From contig NZ_BJEC01000009.1 in NCBI RefSeq assembly GCF_005405465.1, positions 1 through 64,000 of the forward strand: DNA of 64,000 nucleotides, written 5' to 3'. The notes below the pieces were generated by a model. The model worked only from the letters and a program-made list of their open reading frames with translations. It ran no database searches and was not told the DNA's origin. This stretch comes from Weissella thailandensis. Lineage in GTDB: Bacteria; Bacillota; Bacilli; Lactobacillales; Lactobacillaceae. Positions 7,886 to 17,788 of this stretch are shown here, piece by piece (position 1 is the stretch's first letter; the number at the start of each line of letters is the position of its first letter). Made by a program: the position numbers and the translations under genes.

Positions 7886-8800
7886 CTAATGTTTTTTATC
7901 ATGTTTATTATAAACCGGGCGTCGACCCGCAATCAAATCATAAAATAATTTATAATTCTCATATCTGCTCGCCATAATTTTCCCTTCAGCCACAGCTTCT
8001 TTAACTGCACAACCAGGTTCATTCAAATGAACACACCCTCGAAATCGACAGTTACTTGAAAAATGGTTGAAGTCTCGAAAATACTGTCCCAATTCTCGGG
8101 CAGGCATATCAAAAACTTCAAAGGCTGAAAAACCTGGTGTATCGGCTACAAAACCATCAAACAAATTAATTAATGCAACTTGGCGGGTCGTATGACGACC
8201 ACGACTCAACGCCTGTGATACCTCACCAGTAGCTAAATTAAGCTCTGGTGAAATATGATTTAGTAGCGTACTTTTCCCAGCACCAGTTTGTCCCATTAAA
8301 ACATTTAACTTATCTGCTAGTAGCTGCTCAACCTGACCAAGACTCGTTTCGTCAAAAGCCTCCTCTGGTAAGATAACTTGATAACCAATCTGACGGTACC
8401 CATCAGCAATCGTAGCAAACATCTTTTTTTCTTCACTATTCAGTAAATCAGTTTTCGTAAAATAGATAACTGGTTCTATATTTTTCTCTTCAAGTGCGAC
8501 AAGTTGACGATCCAACAAATTGCTTGACCAATCCGGCATTTTCACTGCCGTAACAATAATTACTTGATCAACATTAGCCACCGGCGGACGGACAATACTA
8601 TTCTTTCGTTCGTCAATAGCAAGAATGTACCCTTCTGTAGCCGTTTCAGCACTAAAAGTGACCCAATCACCCACCAATGGTTTTAATGATTTTTTACGAA
8701 AATTTCCCCGCGCACGGGTTCGAAAAGTTTTGCCTTCTGCGGTTAAGACATCATAAAATCCCGCTAATGCTAACTGAATTTGTCCATGATATTCTGCCAT
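7886..8800 (-). CDS. rsgA: Ribosome small-subunit-dependent GTPase RsgA
   Basis: RsgA checks late assembly of the 30S subunit and hydrolyses GTP on it. The circularly permuted GTPase order is plain: G4 FTKTDLL (about 113-120), then G1 GQTGAGKSTLL (about 168-178), then G3 VADTPGFSAF. An N-terminal OB fold precedes it. The C-terminal zinc site is intact: CRFRGCVHLNEPGC gives Cys, Cys, His and Cys ligands. The 304-residue length is normal. It follows the kinase prkC by 21 bases, the standard gene order, and in relatives RsgA is a substrate of that kinase. Confidence 0.95.
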   Translation of the reverse strand: MAEYHGQIQLALAGFYDVLTAEGKTFRTRARGNFRKKSLKPLVGDWVTFSAETATEGYILAIDERKNSIVRPPVANVDQVIIVTAVKMPDWSSNLLDRQLVALEEKNIEPVIYFTKTDLLNSEEKKMFATIADGYRQIGYQVILPEEAFDETSLGQVEQLLADKLNVLMGQTGAGKSTLLNHISPELNLATGEVSQALSRGRHTTRQVALINLFDGFVADTPGFSAFEVFDMPARELGQYFRDFNHFSSNCRFRGCVHLNEPGCAVKEAVAEGKIMASRYENYKLFYDLIAGRRPVYNKHDKKH

Positions 8801-8821
8801 CTAAACTCCTATCTAATTTAA

Positions 8822-10759
8822 CTAATCTGACTCTGATGATGAACTAGATGATTGCGAACTCTCTGATTCTGGTTCACTAGTTGAATCAGACGTCGTATCC
8901 TCAGACTCACTGCTTGATGAACTATTTTGCGATGAACTACTACTCTCGCGTTCACTGTCATTATCACTTTCGTTCTCGCTACTGCTATTATCATTATTGC
9001 TTGATGATTTTGATTCACTACTTGATGAATGAGATGCCGCATTTGGACCATTTGAAATCGTCACCAGCAAGACATCACTTTTAGTCAGCTTACTACCTGG
9101 TGTCATTGATTGAGAAACGGCATAGCCAGCTGGAATACTATTTGAATAAACACTATTAAAATCGACTGAGACACCATTACTTTCCGCCCACGCACTAACT
9201 GTACTTTGGGCCTTACCAGTAAAATTAGGTACCGTATAACTTTTTGGACCAGTTGAGACTTTGAATTTTACCTTAGTTTTGCTTGGTACCACACTGTCTT
9301 CTGCATCCACATTTTGTGACACAATGTATCCCTTTGGTACCGTGTCACTGACTTCTTCCTTTTTCGTGACTGTAAAGCCTTTATCTTCTAGTTTGTCACT
9401 AACTGTACTGTACTTCTCATTGACGTAATCACCAAAGCGTACTTTGGCTGGTCCATTAGAAACAACTAAGTCAATCACTGAATTTGCTGCCACTGTTTTA
9501 CCAACCTTTGGCTTAGTTTGAATGACCTTACCACGATCAATATCACTTGAATGCTTCGTCGTAATATCACCCATCTTTAATCCGTCTTCATCCAAAGTCT
9601 TTTCAGCATTAGCTTGTGTCATACCACGTACATCAGACACATGAACATTATCTGGTTGCATTGCACCATAAACACCAAAACCACCAATTATAATCACCAG
9701 TGCTAGTAATGCTAACCATATATATCGGCGACGTCGTTTATTTTTAGATTTAGCAGCAAATTGTTGCTTCTTTTTACTAGCGTCTACATGATTTTCTTTT
9801 ACAAGTGGTTCAGGCTTTTTCGTTTCAGCTGGACGTTGACTTGCCACTTCCTTAATTTGTGCCAACGGAATAACTTTGGTCTCAGTATCATCTTCCTCAG
9901 CATCATTAGGATCATGCCAAACTGGTTCATTGATTCGATTTGGTGACAAGACAGTCTCTAAATCATCTAACATCGCTTGGGCTGAAGTGTATCTGCTCAT
10001 CGGGCTTTTAGCTGTTGCTTTGAAAATAACATTTTCCAGCGCCTGTGGCACACGTGGGTCGACCTCTCTTACTGATGGCATTGGATTTTGAGCGTGCTTA
10101 ACGGCAATTGCCACCGCCGTTTCACCTTCAAATGGTACATGTCCAGTAATCATTTCATATAGCATAATTCCTAATGAATAAATATCACTACGATTAGAAG
10201 CAACTTCACCACGAACCTGTTCAGGTGCCATATAATGGACAGACCCAATTGCTGTATTTGTTTGCGTCATACCAAATGATGTCTGTGCTCTAGCAATTCC
10301 AAAATCTGAAATTTTTGCTTCGCCTTCATTACTTATCAAAATATTTTGCGGTTTTAAATCACGATGAATAATCCCAGCTTGATGGGCAACTGCTATTCCA
10401 GCCAGAATCTCTTGCATAATATCAACAATCCGACTAACTGGAATCGGCCAGTTCTCTGCAATATAGCGTTTTAAATCCATTCCTGAAACAAACTCAGTTA
10501 CTAAATACTGTGAGCCACCTTCTTCACCATAATCGTATACCTGAATAATATTTGGGTGCAAGATAGCTGATGTCGCAGCAATTTCATTATTGAAACGTCG
10601 ACGAACAGCCTCATCATCTCGCATGTCCAAACGCATCAGCTTTAACGACACGTCTCGATCTAAAATAATATCATGCGCACGATAAACGTTAGCCATACCA
10701 CCTTCGCCAAGTGGTTCTACAATGCGATATCGTTCACCAATTAATTGATCTATTCGCAT
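8822..10759 (-). CDS. prkC: PASTA-domain serine/threonine protein kinase PrkC/Stk
   Basis: A membrane kinase that couples cell-wall status to growth. The kinase domain (about 10-270) has GEGGMANVY, Lys40, HRDLKPQN with Asp134, DFG at 152-154 and MAPEQVRGE. One membrane helix spans about 346-366, followed by three extracellular PASTA repeats (about 371-437, 438-505, 506-572), which bind muropeptides or lipid II in relatives. The last 70 residues are a low-complexity tail of Ser with Glu, Asp and Asn. Its ATG directly abuts the stp stop, so kinase and phosphatase are co-translated. The tail is unusual in length and may cross the wall. Confidence 0.95.
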   Translation of the reverse strand: MRIDQLIGERYRIVEPLGEGGMANVYRAHDIILDRDVSLKLMRLDMRDDEAVRRRFNNEIAATSAILHPNIIQVYDYGEEGGSQYLVTEFVSGMDLKRYIAENWPIPVSRIVDIMQEILAGIAVAHQAGIIHRDLKPQNILISNEGEAKISDFGIARAQTSFGMTQTNTAIGSVHYMAPEQVRGEVASNRSDIYSLGIMLYEMITGHVPFEGETAVAIAVKHAQNPMPSVREVDPRVPQALENVIFKATAKSPMSRYTSAQAMLDDLETVLSPNRINEPVWHDPNDAEEDDTETKVIPLAQIKEVASQRPAETKKPEPLVKENHVDASKKKQQFAAKSKNKRRRRYIWLALLALVIIIGGFGVYGAMQPDNVHVSDVRGMTQANAEKTLDEDGLKMGDITTKHSSDIDRGKVIQTKPKVGKTVAANSVIDLVVSNGPAKVRFGDYVNEKYSTVSDKLEDKGFTVTKKEEVSDTVPKGYIVSQNVDAEDSVVPSKTKVKFKVSTGPKSYTVPNFTGKAQSTVSAWAESNGVSVDFNSVYSNSIPAGYAVSQSMTPGSKLTKSDVLLVTISNGPNAASHSSSSESKSSSNNDNSSSENESDNDSERESSSSSQNSSSSSESEDTTSDSTSEPESESSQSSSSSSESD

Positions 10760-11500
10760 TTAGTAGTCCTCACTTTCTTGGTGACCAATAAGTACAGTCA
10801 CATTGTCTGATCCGCCAGCATTATTTGTTTTCGTAATTAACTGCGTAACCGCATCAGCAATATCATTAGCTGATAAAACCGTTTGTAAGATATTTTCGTC
10901 ACTAACATGTTTCGGCATACCATCTGTCGTCATCAAAACATAGTCATTTGGGTATAAATTAATCGCAAACAAATCTGGTTTTGAATCATCTGTCACACCT
11001 AATTGACGTGTAATCAAATGCCGGCCAGGATGAGTCACTGCCTCATCTTCTGTGATAGCACCTTCTTGCAACAATTCATTCGCCAAATTATGATCTACTG
11101 TTAATTGTCTCATTTGACGTTGTCGTATGACGTAGGCTCTGGAATCACCAATATTAGCAATTATTAGTTGATTTGCCAATATTACCGCAATCACTAAAGT
11201 TGTTGCCATACCATTTAGCGTTCGATAACGTTGGGCCGTCTTCACAATTGTGTCATTTTCACTATTAACCTGTTCAATTAACCACTGCTTAGCTGTTTCG
11301 ACTGTGTCAATCGTTGATTGTTGCCATTGATTACCAATGTGGGAAACAGCCATCGTCGCTGCAACATCCCCACCATTTTGACCACCAACACCATCAGCAA
11401 CAATAGCTAGCTGCGCACCTGATTGATTGATAAAAACACTGACATAATCTTGATTTTCGGCACGCATACGGCCAGTGTCAGATGCATATGCTATTTTCAT
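10760..11500 (-). CDS. stp: PP2C-family protein phosphatase Stp/PrpC
   Basis: This metal-dependent Ser/Thr phosphatase reverses PrkC phosphorylation. PPM motifs are present in order: SDTGRMRAENQD at the start, AIVADGVGGQNGGDVAA with the metal-binding Asp, ANIGDSRAYV, MTTDGMPKHV and GGSDNVTVL at the end. The 246-residue length is typical. It lies between rsmB (30 bases upstream) and prkC (adjacent), the usual Firmicute order. Confidence 0.94.
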   Translation of the reverse strand: MKIAYASDTGRMRAENQDYVSVFINQSGAQLAIVADGVGGQNGGDVAATMAVSHIGNQWQQSTIDTVETAKQWLIEQVNSENDTIVKTAQRYRTLNGMATTLVIAVILANQLIIANIGDSRAYVIRQRQMRQLTVDHNLANELLQEGAITEDEAVTHPGRHLITRQLGVTDDSKPDLFAINLYPNDYVLMTTDGMPKHVSDENILQTVLSANDIADAVTQLITKTNNAGGSDNVTVLIGHQESEDY

Positions 11501-11530
11501 ATCTTATCATCCCTTCATCACTACAATCCA

Positions 11531-12901
11531 TTATTGTTTAACTAATGTCGCTATAAAGAAACCATCTGACTGAAAATCATCAGGGTACACGTGTAACATG
11601 CCTTGATCATCCAAAACATCTAAGTTATTGACTGTTTTAGTAGGCACTAATTTAAACTCACTATGACTTGCTAAAAAGTCATTGATAACATCTTCATTTT
11701 CACTTTGCAAAATCGTACATGTACCGTAAACAAGACGACCACCCTTTTTTAACTTACTTGCAACTGCTTCTAAAATAGCACGTTGAATTTTCTGTAATTG
11801 GTAACTATCTTGTAATGTTTTTTCATACCTAATTTCAGGCTTCCGTCGTAACAATCCAAAGCCTGAACAAGGTGCATCCACTAAGATACGATCAAATGTC
11901 TCATCTTCATACTTTTCACTTACTTTTCGCGCATCCAAAACTTGTGTTTCTATGCGGTCTGCAACATGTAATCGATTGGCATTTTCTTTAATCAATTTAG
12001 CTTTGTGATCATGAATATCTAAAGCGACAACATGACCACCTTGTGCTTGGCCCAGGTACGTTGCAATTTGTGTCGTTTTACCACCTGGTGCAGCGGCAGC
12101 ATCAAGCACTTTACTATCTGGCATAATCTCCAGACTAGGGGCCATTAGCATTGCTGATTCATCCTGTAGGGTTAACAAACCATCTTGAAAAGCCTGTGAG
12201 CCAGCAACATGACCACCAGAAACCAATAATGCATCAGGAGTGACTTCAGAAGATGCCACATGATACCCATCGTCTTCTAACAACTTCGTCACCGCTGCTG
12301 GTGAAGTCAGCTCATGGTTTACACGTACGGATTGCTTTGGTGCTTCATTAATTGCCGATGCAATAGCAACTGTCTTAGACCAACCAAGCTGATTATTTAA
12401 CGTTTCAATCAACCACAATGGTAGCGACGTTTTGATTGATAAACGTTGTGTTTCTTCTTCAATGCCTTCAAAGTCGGCCAGACCTTGTCTTTGGATTGCA
12501 TGCAAAACACCTGTAACGAACTTTCGCGTACCATCATGGCCACGACGTTTTGCAATATTAATGGCTTCGTCAAGAATCGCATGATCTGGAATTTTATCCA
12601 AATATTGCATCTGAAATAATGAAATATACAATAATTCACGCACCCAGGCATCCAGCTTCTGTGGTTGCTTAATAAACGGTGTTAGCCAGTACTCTAAAGT
12701 TAATCGATGTTGGATTACACCATAAACCATTGTTGTCAACAGATGAACGTTCTTCTCCGACAAATTGGCTTGCTTAATCATACTATCTAGTTGCAAATTA
12801 GAGTATGCCCCATTGTGCACTTTTTCTAAAACACGAACCGATAAAGCACGAGGATTAGTTAATTCCCAATTAGCAATTTTTTGGTTACTTTTTTTACTCA
12901 T
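11531..12901 (-). CDS. rsmB: 16S rRNA (cytosine-967-C5) methyltransferase RsmB
   Basis: RsmB methylates C967 of 16S rRNA. An N-terminal NusB-like RNA-binding domain (about 1-140, with ARELLYISLFQMQYLD-like helices) precedes a SAM methyltransferase domain. The SAM site is AAAPGGKTTQIA; the two Cys motifs are DAPCSGFGLLRRKPE and YGTCTILQSEN, the latter bearing the catalytic Cys. At 456 residues it is full length. Its start overlaps the fmt stop by eight bases. In this operon it follows fmt as in many bacteria. Confidence 0.95.
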   Translation of the reverse strand: MSKKSNQKIANWELTNPRALSVRVLEKVHNGAYSNLQLDSMIKQANLSEKNVHLLTTMVYGVIQHRLTLEYWLTPFIKQPQKLDAWVRELLYISLFQMQYLDKIPDHAILDEAINIAKRRGHDGTRKFVTGVLHAIQRQGLADFEGIEEETQRLSIKTSLPLWLIETLNNQLGWSKTVAIASAINEAPKQSVRVNHELTSPAAVTKLLEDDGYHVASSEVTPDALLVSGGHVAGSQAFQDGLLTLQDESAMLMAPSLEIMPDSKVLDAAAAPGGKTTQIATYLGQAQGGHVVALDIHDHKAKLIKENANRLHVADRIETQVLDARKVSEKYEDETFDRILVDAPCSGFGLLRRKPEIRYEKTLQDSYQLQKIQRAILEAVASKLKKGGRLVYGTCTILQSENEDVINDFLASHSEFKLVPTKTVNNLDVLDDQGMLHVYPDDFQSDGFFIATLVKQ

Positions 12902-13844
12902 AAGTAATTACTTGATCTCCCTCTGCAAAATTTGCATGACCATTTAGATAGGCTGTGATTGTCATTTTAGGCTTACCAGCAGGCTGCAATTCATCAATTG
13001 CAATCACATGTCCATCGCCAGCCGCCAACCATAATTCATGCTTTCCTTTTTTCACAACCGTGCCGGGCTTTGCATCTGTCGTCTCATCAACCAGATGTGT
13101 TTGTTGAATTTTCGTCCGCGTGCCATTAATTGACGTATGGGCAATCGGAAATGGAAACAAGCCTCTAACCTTATTATGGATAACTTGAGCTGATTTCGTA
13201 AAATCAAGAATCTCTTCCTCAGGTTGAATATTGGGTGAAAAGCTTACTTTATCAACATCTTGTGGTACAGGTGTCACATCCCCTGAAATTAATTTTGGCA
13301 AAGTAACTAATAATAAATCACGACCTAATAAACTTAATTTCTCAAACAGTGAACCAGTATTGTCTTCAGGTAAAATTGGCAATTCTTCTTGCGCAATAAT
13401 ATCTCCCGCATCCATTGCTTTAATCATATACATAATTGTGACACCGGTCTTTTCATCGCCATTTAAAACAGCATAATGAATTGGTGCTCCACCACGGTAT
13501 TTAGGTAGTAATGATGCATGAACATTAATAGCCCCCATTTTAGCCGCATCTAATAACTTGGTTGGTAGAAATTGGCCATAAGCAGCCGTAATAATGAAAT
13601 CAGGTGCTAATGAAATAATTTGTGCCATTTCATCAGAACCTGATAACTTATTTGGTTGTAAAACCGGAATATCGGCCGCCACTGCAACTTCTTTTACTGG
13701 CGTTGGTTTAAGCATACGTTTACGCCCAACTGGTCGATCCGGTTGTGTCAAAACAGCCAATACATTATAGGCTGAATCATCAATTAAACTTTGTAAAATA
13801 GGGGCCGCGAACTCCGGTGTACCCATGAAAACAATACTTGTCAT
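12894..13844 (-). CDS. fmt: Methionyl-tRNA formyltransferase
   Basis: Fmt formylates initiator Met-tRNA. MTSIVFMGTPEFAAPIL opens the N-terminal domain; HASLLPKYRGGAPIHYAVL carries the catalytic Asn/His region and formyl-THF site, followed by GVTIMYMIKAMDAGD. A longer frame begins at 13868, but GGAG lies inside its codons; ATG 13844 with GGAG 11 bases upstream fits family N-termini, giving 316 residues. The deformylase gene def, usually between priA and fmt, is absent from the 68-base gap, so deformylase must be encoded elsewhere. Confidence 0.94.
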   Translation of the reverse strand: MTSIVFMGTPEFAAPILQSLIDDSAYNVLAVLTQPDRPVGRKRMLKPTPVKEVAVAADIPVLQPNKLSGSDEMAQIISLAPDFIITAAYGQFLPTKLLDAAKMGAINVHASLLPKYRGGAPIHYAVLNGDEKTGVTIMYMIKAMDAGDIIAQEELPILPEDNTGSLFEKLSLLGRDLLLVTLPKLISGDVTPVPQDVDKVSFSPNIQPEEEILDFTKSAQVIHNKVRGLFPFPIAHTSINGTRTKIQQTHLVDETTDAKPGTVVKKGKHELWLAAGDGHVIAIDELQPAGKPKMTITAYLNGHANFAEGDQVITYE

Positions 13845-13912
13845 TGCTTTTTTAACTCCTTTATACATATATGTATGATAATATCAACCCGTTTGGGCGA
13901 TATTATCTGTAA

Positions 13913-16333
13913 CTACATGAAATTAATTGGCTCACGATCAATCATGATTGTGACACCCTGTTTTTGTAATTGCTGACCTTTTTGCATTAAGCTTGCAAGT
14001 GCCTGCATTAAATTATCATCATGTCGATATTTAATAACTAATCGATAATAATATTTATTTTTTATACGTGGAATCGTTCCTGTGGCTGGTCCCAGCATGA
14101 TTGTTTCATTGTTGATAATATCTTTCAACCAATTAGCAATTTCATAGGCAGCCTTTGCTGATTCATCAACCTTTTCATGTGCAAATTTGATTTGAATCGT
14201 AAAATAATATGGTGAATATCGCCAAGCATGTCTAAGTGCCATCTCCTGATGGTAAAAAGCCTCATAATCCTGATGTCTAGCTAACTGAATCGCATAATGA
14301 TCTGGATTAAAGGTCTGCATAATAACATTTCCAGATTTATCCCCACGACCAGCTCGGCCAGCAACCTGAGTTAGTAATTGAAATGTGCGTTCTGAGGCAC
14401 GAAAATCAGGCAATGATAAGGTTGTATCAGCATTTAACACGCCCACCAAAGTAACATTCGCAAAGTCTAACCCTTTGGCAATCATTTGAGTTCCTAATAA
14501 GATATCAGCTTCATGGTTACCAAAGGCTGTCAACAATCGATCAACCGATCCTTTTTTACGCGTCGTATCAACGTCCATACGTAATACTCGTGCCTGCGGA
14601 ACTTGTTGCTGTAATTGTTCAGCTACTTTCTGCGTTCCAGTACCAAACTGACGAATCCTTATTGAACCACAATTTTTACATTTCGTTGGTATAGTTTCAC
14701 TATAACCACAGTAATGACAAACTAATCGTGAAACATCTTTATGAACGGTCAACGCCACATCACAATTAACACAACGTGGCGTGTACCCACATTCACGACA
14801 AACTAAAAAATTAGCATAACCCCGACGATTTAGCATCAGGACAATTTGTTCCTTTTTAGCTAAACGATCTTTAACAGTCGCTAACAATTGTGGTGAAAAA
14901 ACATCATCACCACCCTGTTTAATAGCCTCTCGCATATCAACGACATGTGTTTCTGGTAATGTACTATTCGTTGCACGATGATTCAATGTTAATAACTGAT
15001 AAACACCTTTTTGCGCACGTGCACGGCTTTCTAATGATGGCGTTGCCGATCCCAAAACCAACGTTGCCTGGTGATATTTTGCACGCCATTGCGCAACATC
15101 TCGTGCATGATATCTAGGGTTTTCATCTTGCTTGTATGATGATTCATGTTCCTCATCAATGATGATAAGGCCAATATTTTTAAGAGGTGCGAAAACTGCT
15201 GATCTTGCGCCAACCACGACGTGCACCTCTGATCGTTGTACACGTCGCCATTCATCATATCGTTCGCCATCAGATAGTCCCGAATGCATTACGGCAACAT
15301 CATCACCAAAGCGGCCTTTCACGCGACGCACCATTTGTGGTGTCAAAGTGATTTCAGGCACTAACATTAGTGCTGTTTGCCCAACAGTCAATGCCTTTGC
15401 GATGGTCTGTAGGTAAATTTCTGTTTTTCCAGAACCTGTCACGCCCTCCAACAAAAAAGTTTTTGTATCATGTTGCGAGACATTATTTGCAATATTTATG
15501 TAAGCTTCTTGTTGCTCTGCATTTAAAGCCAAGGGTTGTGTGCTTTTCACAGGCGTACTCAGTTTTGGAATTCGATATGCCTCTAACGGCTTCTGAATAA
15601 GCCAGCCTTTACTTTCTGCTTGTTTGACTGATGCGTAATCTAATCGGTACGATTTAATCACTTCTTTAACTGGAACAAATAATTGGGACGATTGTATCAG
15701 GTAGGAAAGTAATCGCGCTTGTTTCACAGCAGACGGACGTAATTGTGATCTTTGATTTTTATAAAACTCTACTGACTTAATCGGTTTTAACGCATTAATT
15801 TTTTTAACTTTTGCTCGATTTTTTACAACATAACCAATTTCAATCACGCGTTGTTTTTGTAATTTCAACAAAGTAGGTACTAGCGCCATATCAACATTTT
15901 CAGCATCAAACGGTACCTCATCACGATCAACAAATAAATTTTTAACCTCTGGTAAGTCGTTCAAAGCTTCCGGTTCAACGAGTCGCAAAACCTTGCTATA
16001 TTTAGCACGCATAACATTTGGCAACATTGTTTGCAGTACACTGATACGAAATGCAAAATTATAATTTGCAACCCAAGTTGCTAATTCTAATAATTCATCA
16101 TTTAAGACTGGCTCTAATTCGACAATCTGCATAATATCTTTCAATTTGTCAGGTTGCTCTGCCTCATCACTAATTTCAATCACAAAACCTTGTACCAATC
16201 GATTCCCCTTACCAAAAGGAACGACCACTCGCATACCACGTACCAGCGCTTCTGAAAAAAGACTAGGAATGTGATAGGTATATGGTTGGTTGGTTTGCCT
16301 TGTTGGTACATCAACAATTACTCGCGCGTACAT
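13913..16333 (-). CDS. priA: Primosomal replication restart helicase PriA
   Basis: PriA recognises stalled forks and reloads the replicative helicase. The 806-residue protein has an N-terminal DNA-binding domain beginning YARVIVDVPTRQTN, Walker A GVTGSGKTEIY (about 297), the DEEH box in IIIDEEHESSYKQ, and eight zinc cysteines in four pairs (CREC, CVNC, CHYC, CKNC). The helicase motif QVAGRAGRG follows. The start has GGAAGGAG eight bases upstream. It is the first gene of the transcript that runs to thiN. In Bacillus gmk-rpoZ-coaBC precede it; here ackA does. Confidence 0.96.
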   Translation of the reverse strand: MYARVIVDVPTRQTNQPYTYHIPSLFSEALVRGMRVVVPFGKGNRLVQGFVIEISDEAEQPDKLKDIMQIVELEPVLNDELLELATWVANYNFAFRISVLQTMLPNVMRAKYSKVLRLVEPEALNDLPEVKNLFVDRDEVPFDAENVDMALVPTLLKLQKQRVIEIGYVVKNRAKVKKINALKPIKSVEFYKNQRSQLRPSAVKQARLLSYLIQSSQLFVPVKEVIKSYRLDYASVKQAESKGWLIQKPLEAYRIPKLSTPVKSTQPLALNAEQQEAYINIANNVSQHDTKTFLLEGVTGSGKTEIYLQTIAKALTVGQTALMLVPEITLTPQMVRRVKGRFGDDVAVMHSGLSDGERYDEWRRVQRSEVHVVVGARSAVFAPLKNIGLIIIDEEHESSYKQDENPRYHARDVAQWRAKYHQATLVLGSATPSLESRARAQKGVYQLLTLNHRATNSTLPETHVVDMREAIKQGGDDVFSPQLLATVKDRLAKKEQIVLMLNRRGYANFLVCRECGYTPRCVNCDVALTVHKDVSRLVCHYCGYSETIPTKCKNCGSIRIRQFGTGTQKVAEQLQQQVPQARVLRMDVDTTRKKGSVDRLLTAFGNHEADILLGTQMIAKGLDFANVTLVGVLNADTTLSLPDFRASERTFQLLTQVAGRAGRGDKSGNVIMQTFNPDHYAIQLARHQDYEAFYHQEMALRHAWRYSPYYFTIQIKFAHEKVDESAKAAYEIANWLKDIINNETIMLGPATGTIPRIKNKYYYRLVIKYRHDDNLMQALASLMQKGQQLQKQGVTIMIDREPINFM

Positions 16334-16382
16334 AAACTTTCTCCTTCCTAATCTTTAGCCAAAGTAATTAGTCACTTAATTT

Positions 16383-16391
16383 ATTTTACCA
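16383..16391 (-). promoter_or_regulatory. Extended -10 promoter for the priA operon
   Basis: Minus-strand TGGTAAAAT lies about 50 bases before priA and just downstream of the ackA terminator. No clear -35 is seen at 17 bases. Confidence 0.5.
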
Positions 16392-16435
16392 GAATTCATG
16401 CAATCGACCTAATGATGCTTTGATTAATTACCAAA

Positions 16436-16467
16436 TAAAAAGCCAGAACCAAAATAGTTCCAGCTTT
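16436..16467 (-). terminator. ackA terminator
   Basis: Minus-strand AAAGCTGGAAC and GTTCTGGCTTT pair over 11 positions (two wobbles) around a 7-base loop and run into T. It separates ackA from the priA operon. Confidence 0.8.
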
Positions 16468-16495
16468 CATAATATTATATTGAAATTACTTATTA

Positions 16496-17683
16496 TTACT
16501 TATCTTGTAATGCTTGAACATCACGCGCAATCATAAGTTCTTCATCAGTAGCAACCTTCAAAACCGCTGCAGTTGAATCATCCGTTGACAAAATGATTTC
16601 ATCATCTCGTGAAGCATTCTTCTCGGCATTAATCTTAATACCCATGAATCCTAAGCGGTTAATGATTTCTGCACGAACAGCGTCATCATTTTCACCAATA
16701 CCAGCAGTAAATGTCAATGCATCTACACCACCAAGCTCAACATAGTATTGCCCAATGTAACGAATAACACGATCAATAAAGATCTCCAATGCCAATGCTG
16801 CATGATCATTAGTATCTGAAACAGCTTCCAAATCACGCATATCAGAAGAAAGTGATGATACTCCTAATAATCCTGACTTTTTATTCAAAACATTAAGCAT
16901 TTCATCGTTTGATAATCCTTCACGATTTTGAATGTAGTAAACAAGAGAAGGATCAACATCTCCTGTACGTGTAGCCATCATAACACCGGCTAATGGTGAG
17001 AATCCCATTGATGTGTCGTATGACTTACCATCTTTGATAGCAGTAATTGATGCACCCGCACCTAAGTGCAAAGTAATCAACTTCATATCTTCTAATTTCT
17101 TACCAAGCAATGCAGCAGTACGTTGGGCAACATACATATGAGATGTTCCGTGTGCACCATACTTACGTGCACCATACTTTGTATAGTATTCATATGGCAA
17201 AGCATATAGGTAATTCTTCTTAGGCATTGTTTGGTGGAATGCCGTATCAAACACTGCAACTGAAGTAGCATTTGGTAGTAACTTTTGGAATACACGAATT
17301 CCCAATGCTTCTGATGCATTATGCAATGGTGCATATGCAGCTAAACGTTCAATCTTGTCAAGCGCTTCATCATCAACAATAACTGACTTGTTAAACCACT
17401 CACCACCGGCAACAATACGGTGACCAACACCAGTAATTTCTGTAAGGTCTGCGATAACTTCGTGTGCCTTTAATTGCTCAAGCAACAAGTTGATTGCTGC
17501 TTCATGATCAGCAATTTCTTGCACAAGCTCAGTTTTCTCCCCATTAAATTTCAAAGTAAAAATTGCATCGCTCATACCGATACGTTCTACTTGTCCCTTT
17601 GCAATTACTGTTTCTGCTGGCATTTCAAATAATTGAAACTTTAATGATGATGATCCAGCATTAATCGCCATTGTCTTAGCCAT
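16496..17683 (-). CDS. ackA: Acetate kinase
   Basis: AckA converts acetyl phosphate and ADP to acetate and ATP, the extra-ATP step of heterolactic growth when NADH can be reoxidised elsewhere. Family motifs: INAGSSSLKF (8-17), AVFDTAFHQTMP, GAHGTSHMYVA, HLGAGASITAI, MGFSPLAGVMMATRTGD with the active-site Arg, and TAGIGENDDAVR. At 395 residues it is complete. GAGGAG lies ten bases before the ATG. It has its own promoter and terminator. It follows the comG-ytxK genes, the usual lactobacillal neighbours. Confidence 0.97.
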   Translation of the reverse strand: MAKTMAINAGSSSLKFQLFEMPAETVIAKGQVERIGMSDAIFTLKFNGEKTELVQEIADHEAAINLLLEQLKAHEVIADLTEITGVGHRIVAGGEWFNKSVIVDDEALDKIERLAAYAPLHNASEALGIRVFQKLLPNATSVAVFDTAFHQTMPKKNYLYALPYEYYTKYGARKYGAHGTSHMYVAQRTAALLGKKLEDMKLITLHLGAGASITAIKDGKSYDTSMGFSPLAGVMMATRTGDVDPSLVYYIQNREGLSNDEMLNVLNKKSGLLGVSSLSSDMRDLEAVSDTNDHAALALEIFIDRVIRYIGQYYVELGGVDALTFTAGIGENDDAVRAEIINRLGFMGIKINAEKNASRDDEIILSTDDSTAAVLKVATDEELMIARDVQALQDK

Positions 17684-17731
17684 ATATACTTATCTCCTCT
17701 TTCCATACGGAATTCATTATTAACTCAAAAT

Positions 17732-17740
17732 AGTATATCA
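17732..17740 (-). promoter_or_regulatory. ackA promoter (extended -10)
   Basis: Minus-strand TGATATACT fits TG-N-TATAAT with one change and lies about 50 bases before the ackA start. No convincing -35 or CcpA site was found next to it. Confidence 0.5.
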
Positions 17741-17788
17741 CAAATAATCAACTTTCGTGTACATAAAGCCATCAACAAGATACTGCTA

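Noticed and set aside
8818-9084. Overlapping frames on both strands at the end of prkC
   Set aside because: They are by-products of the repetitive Ser codons of the PrkC tail.
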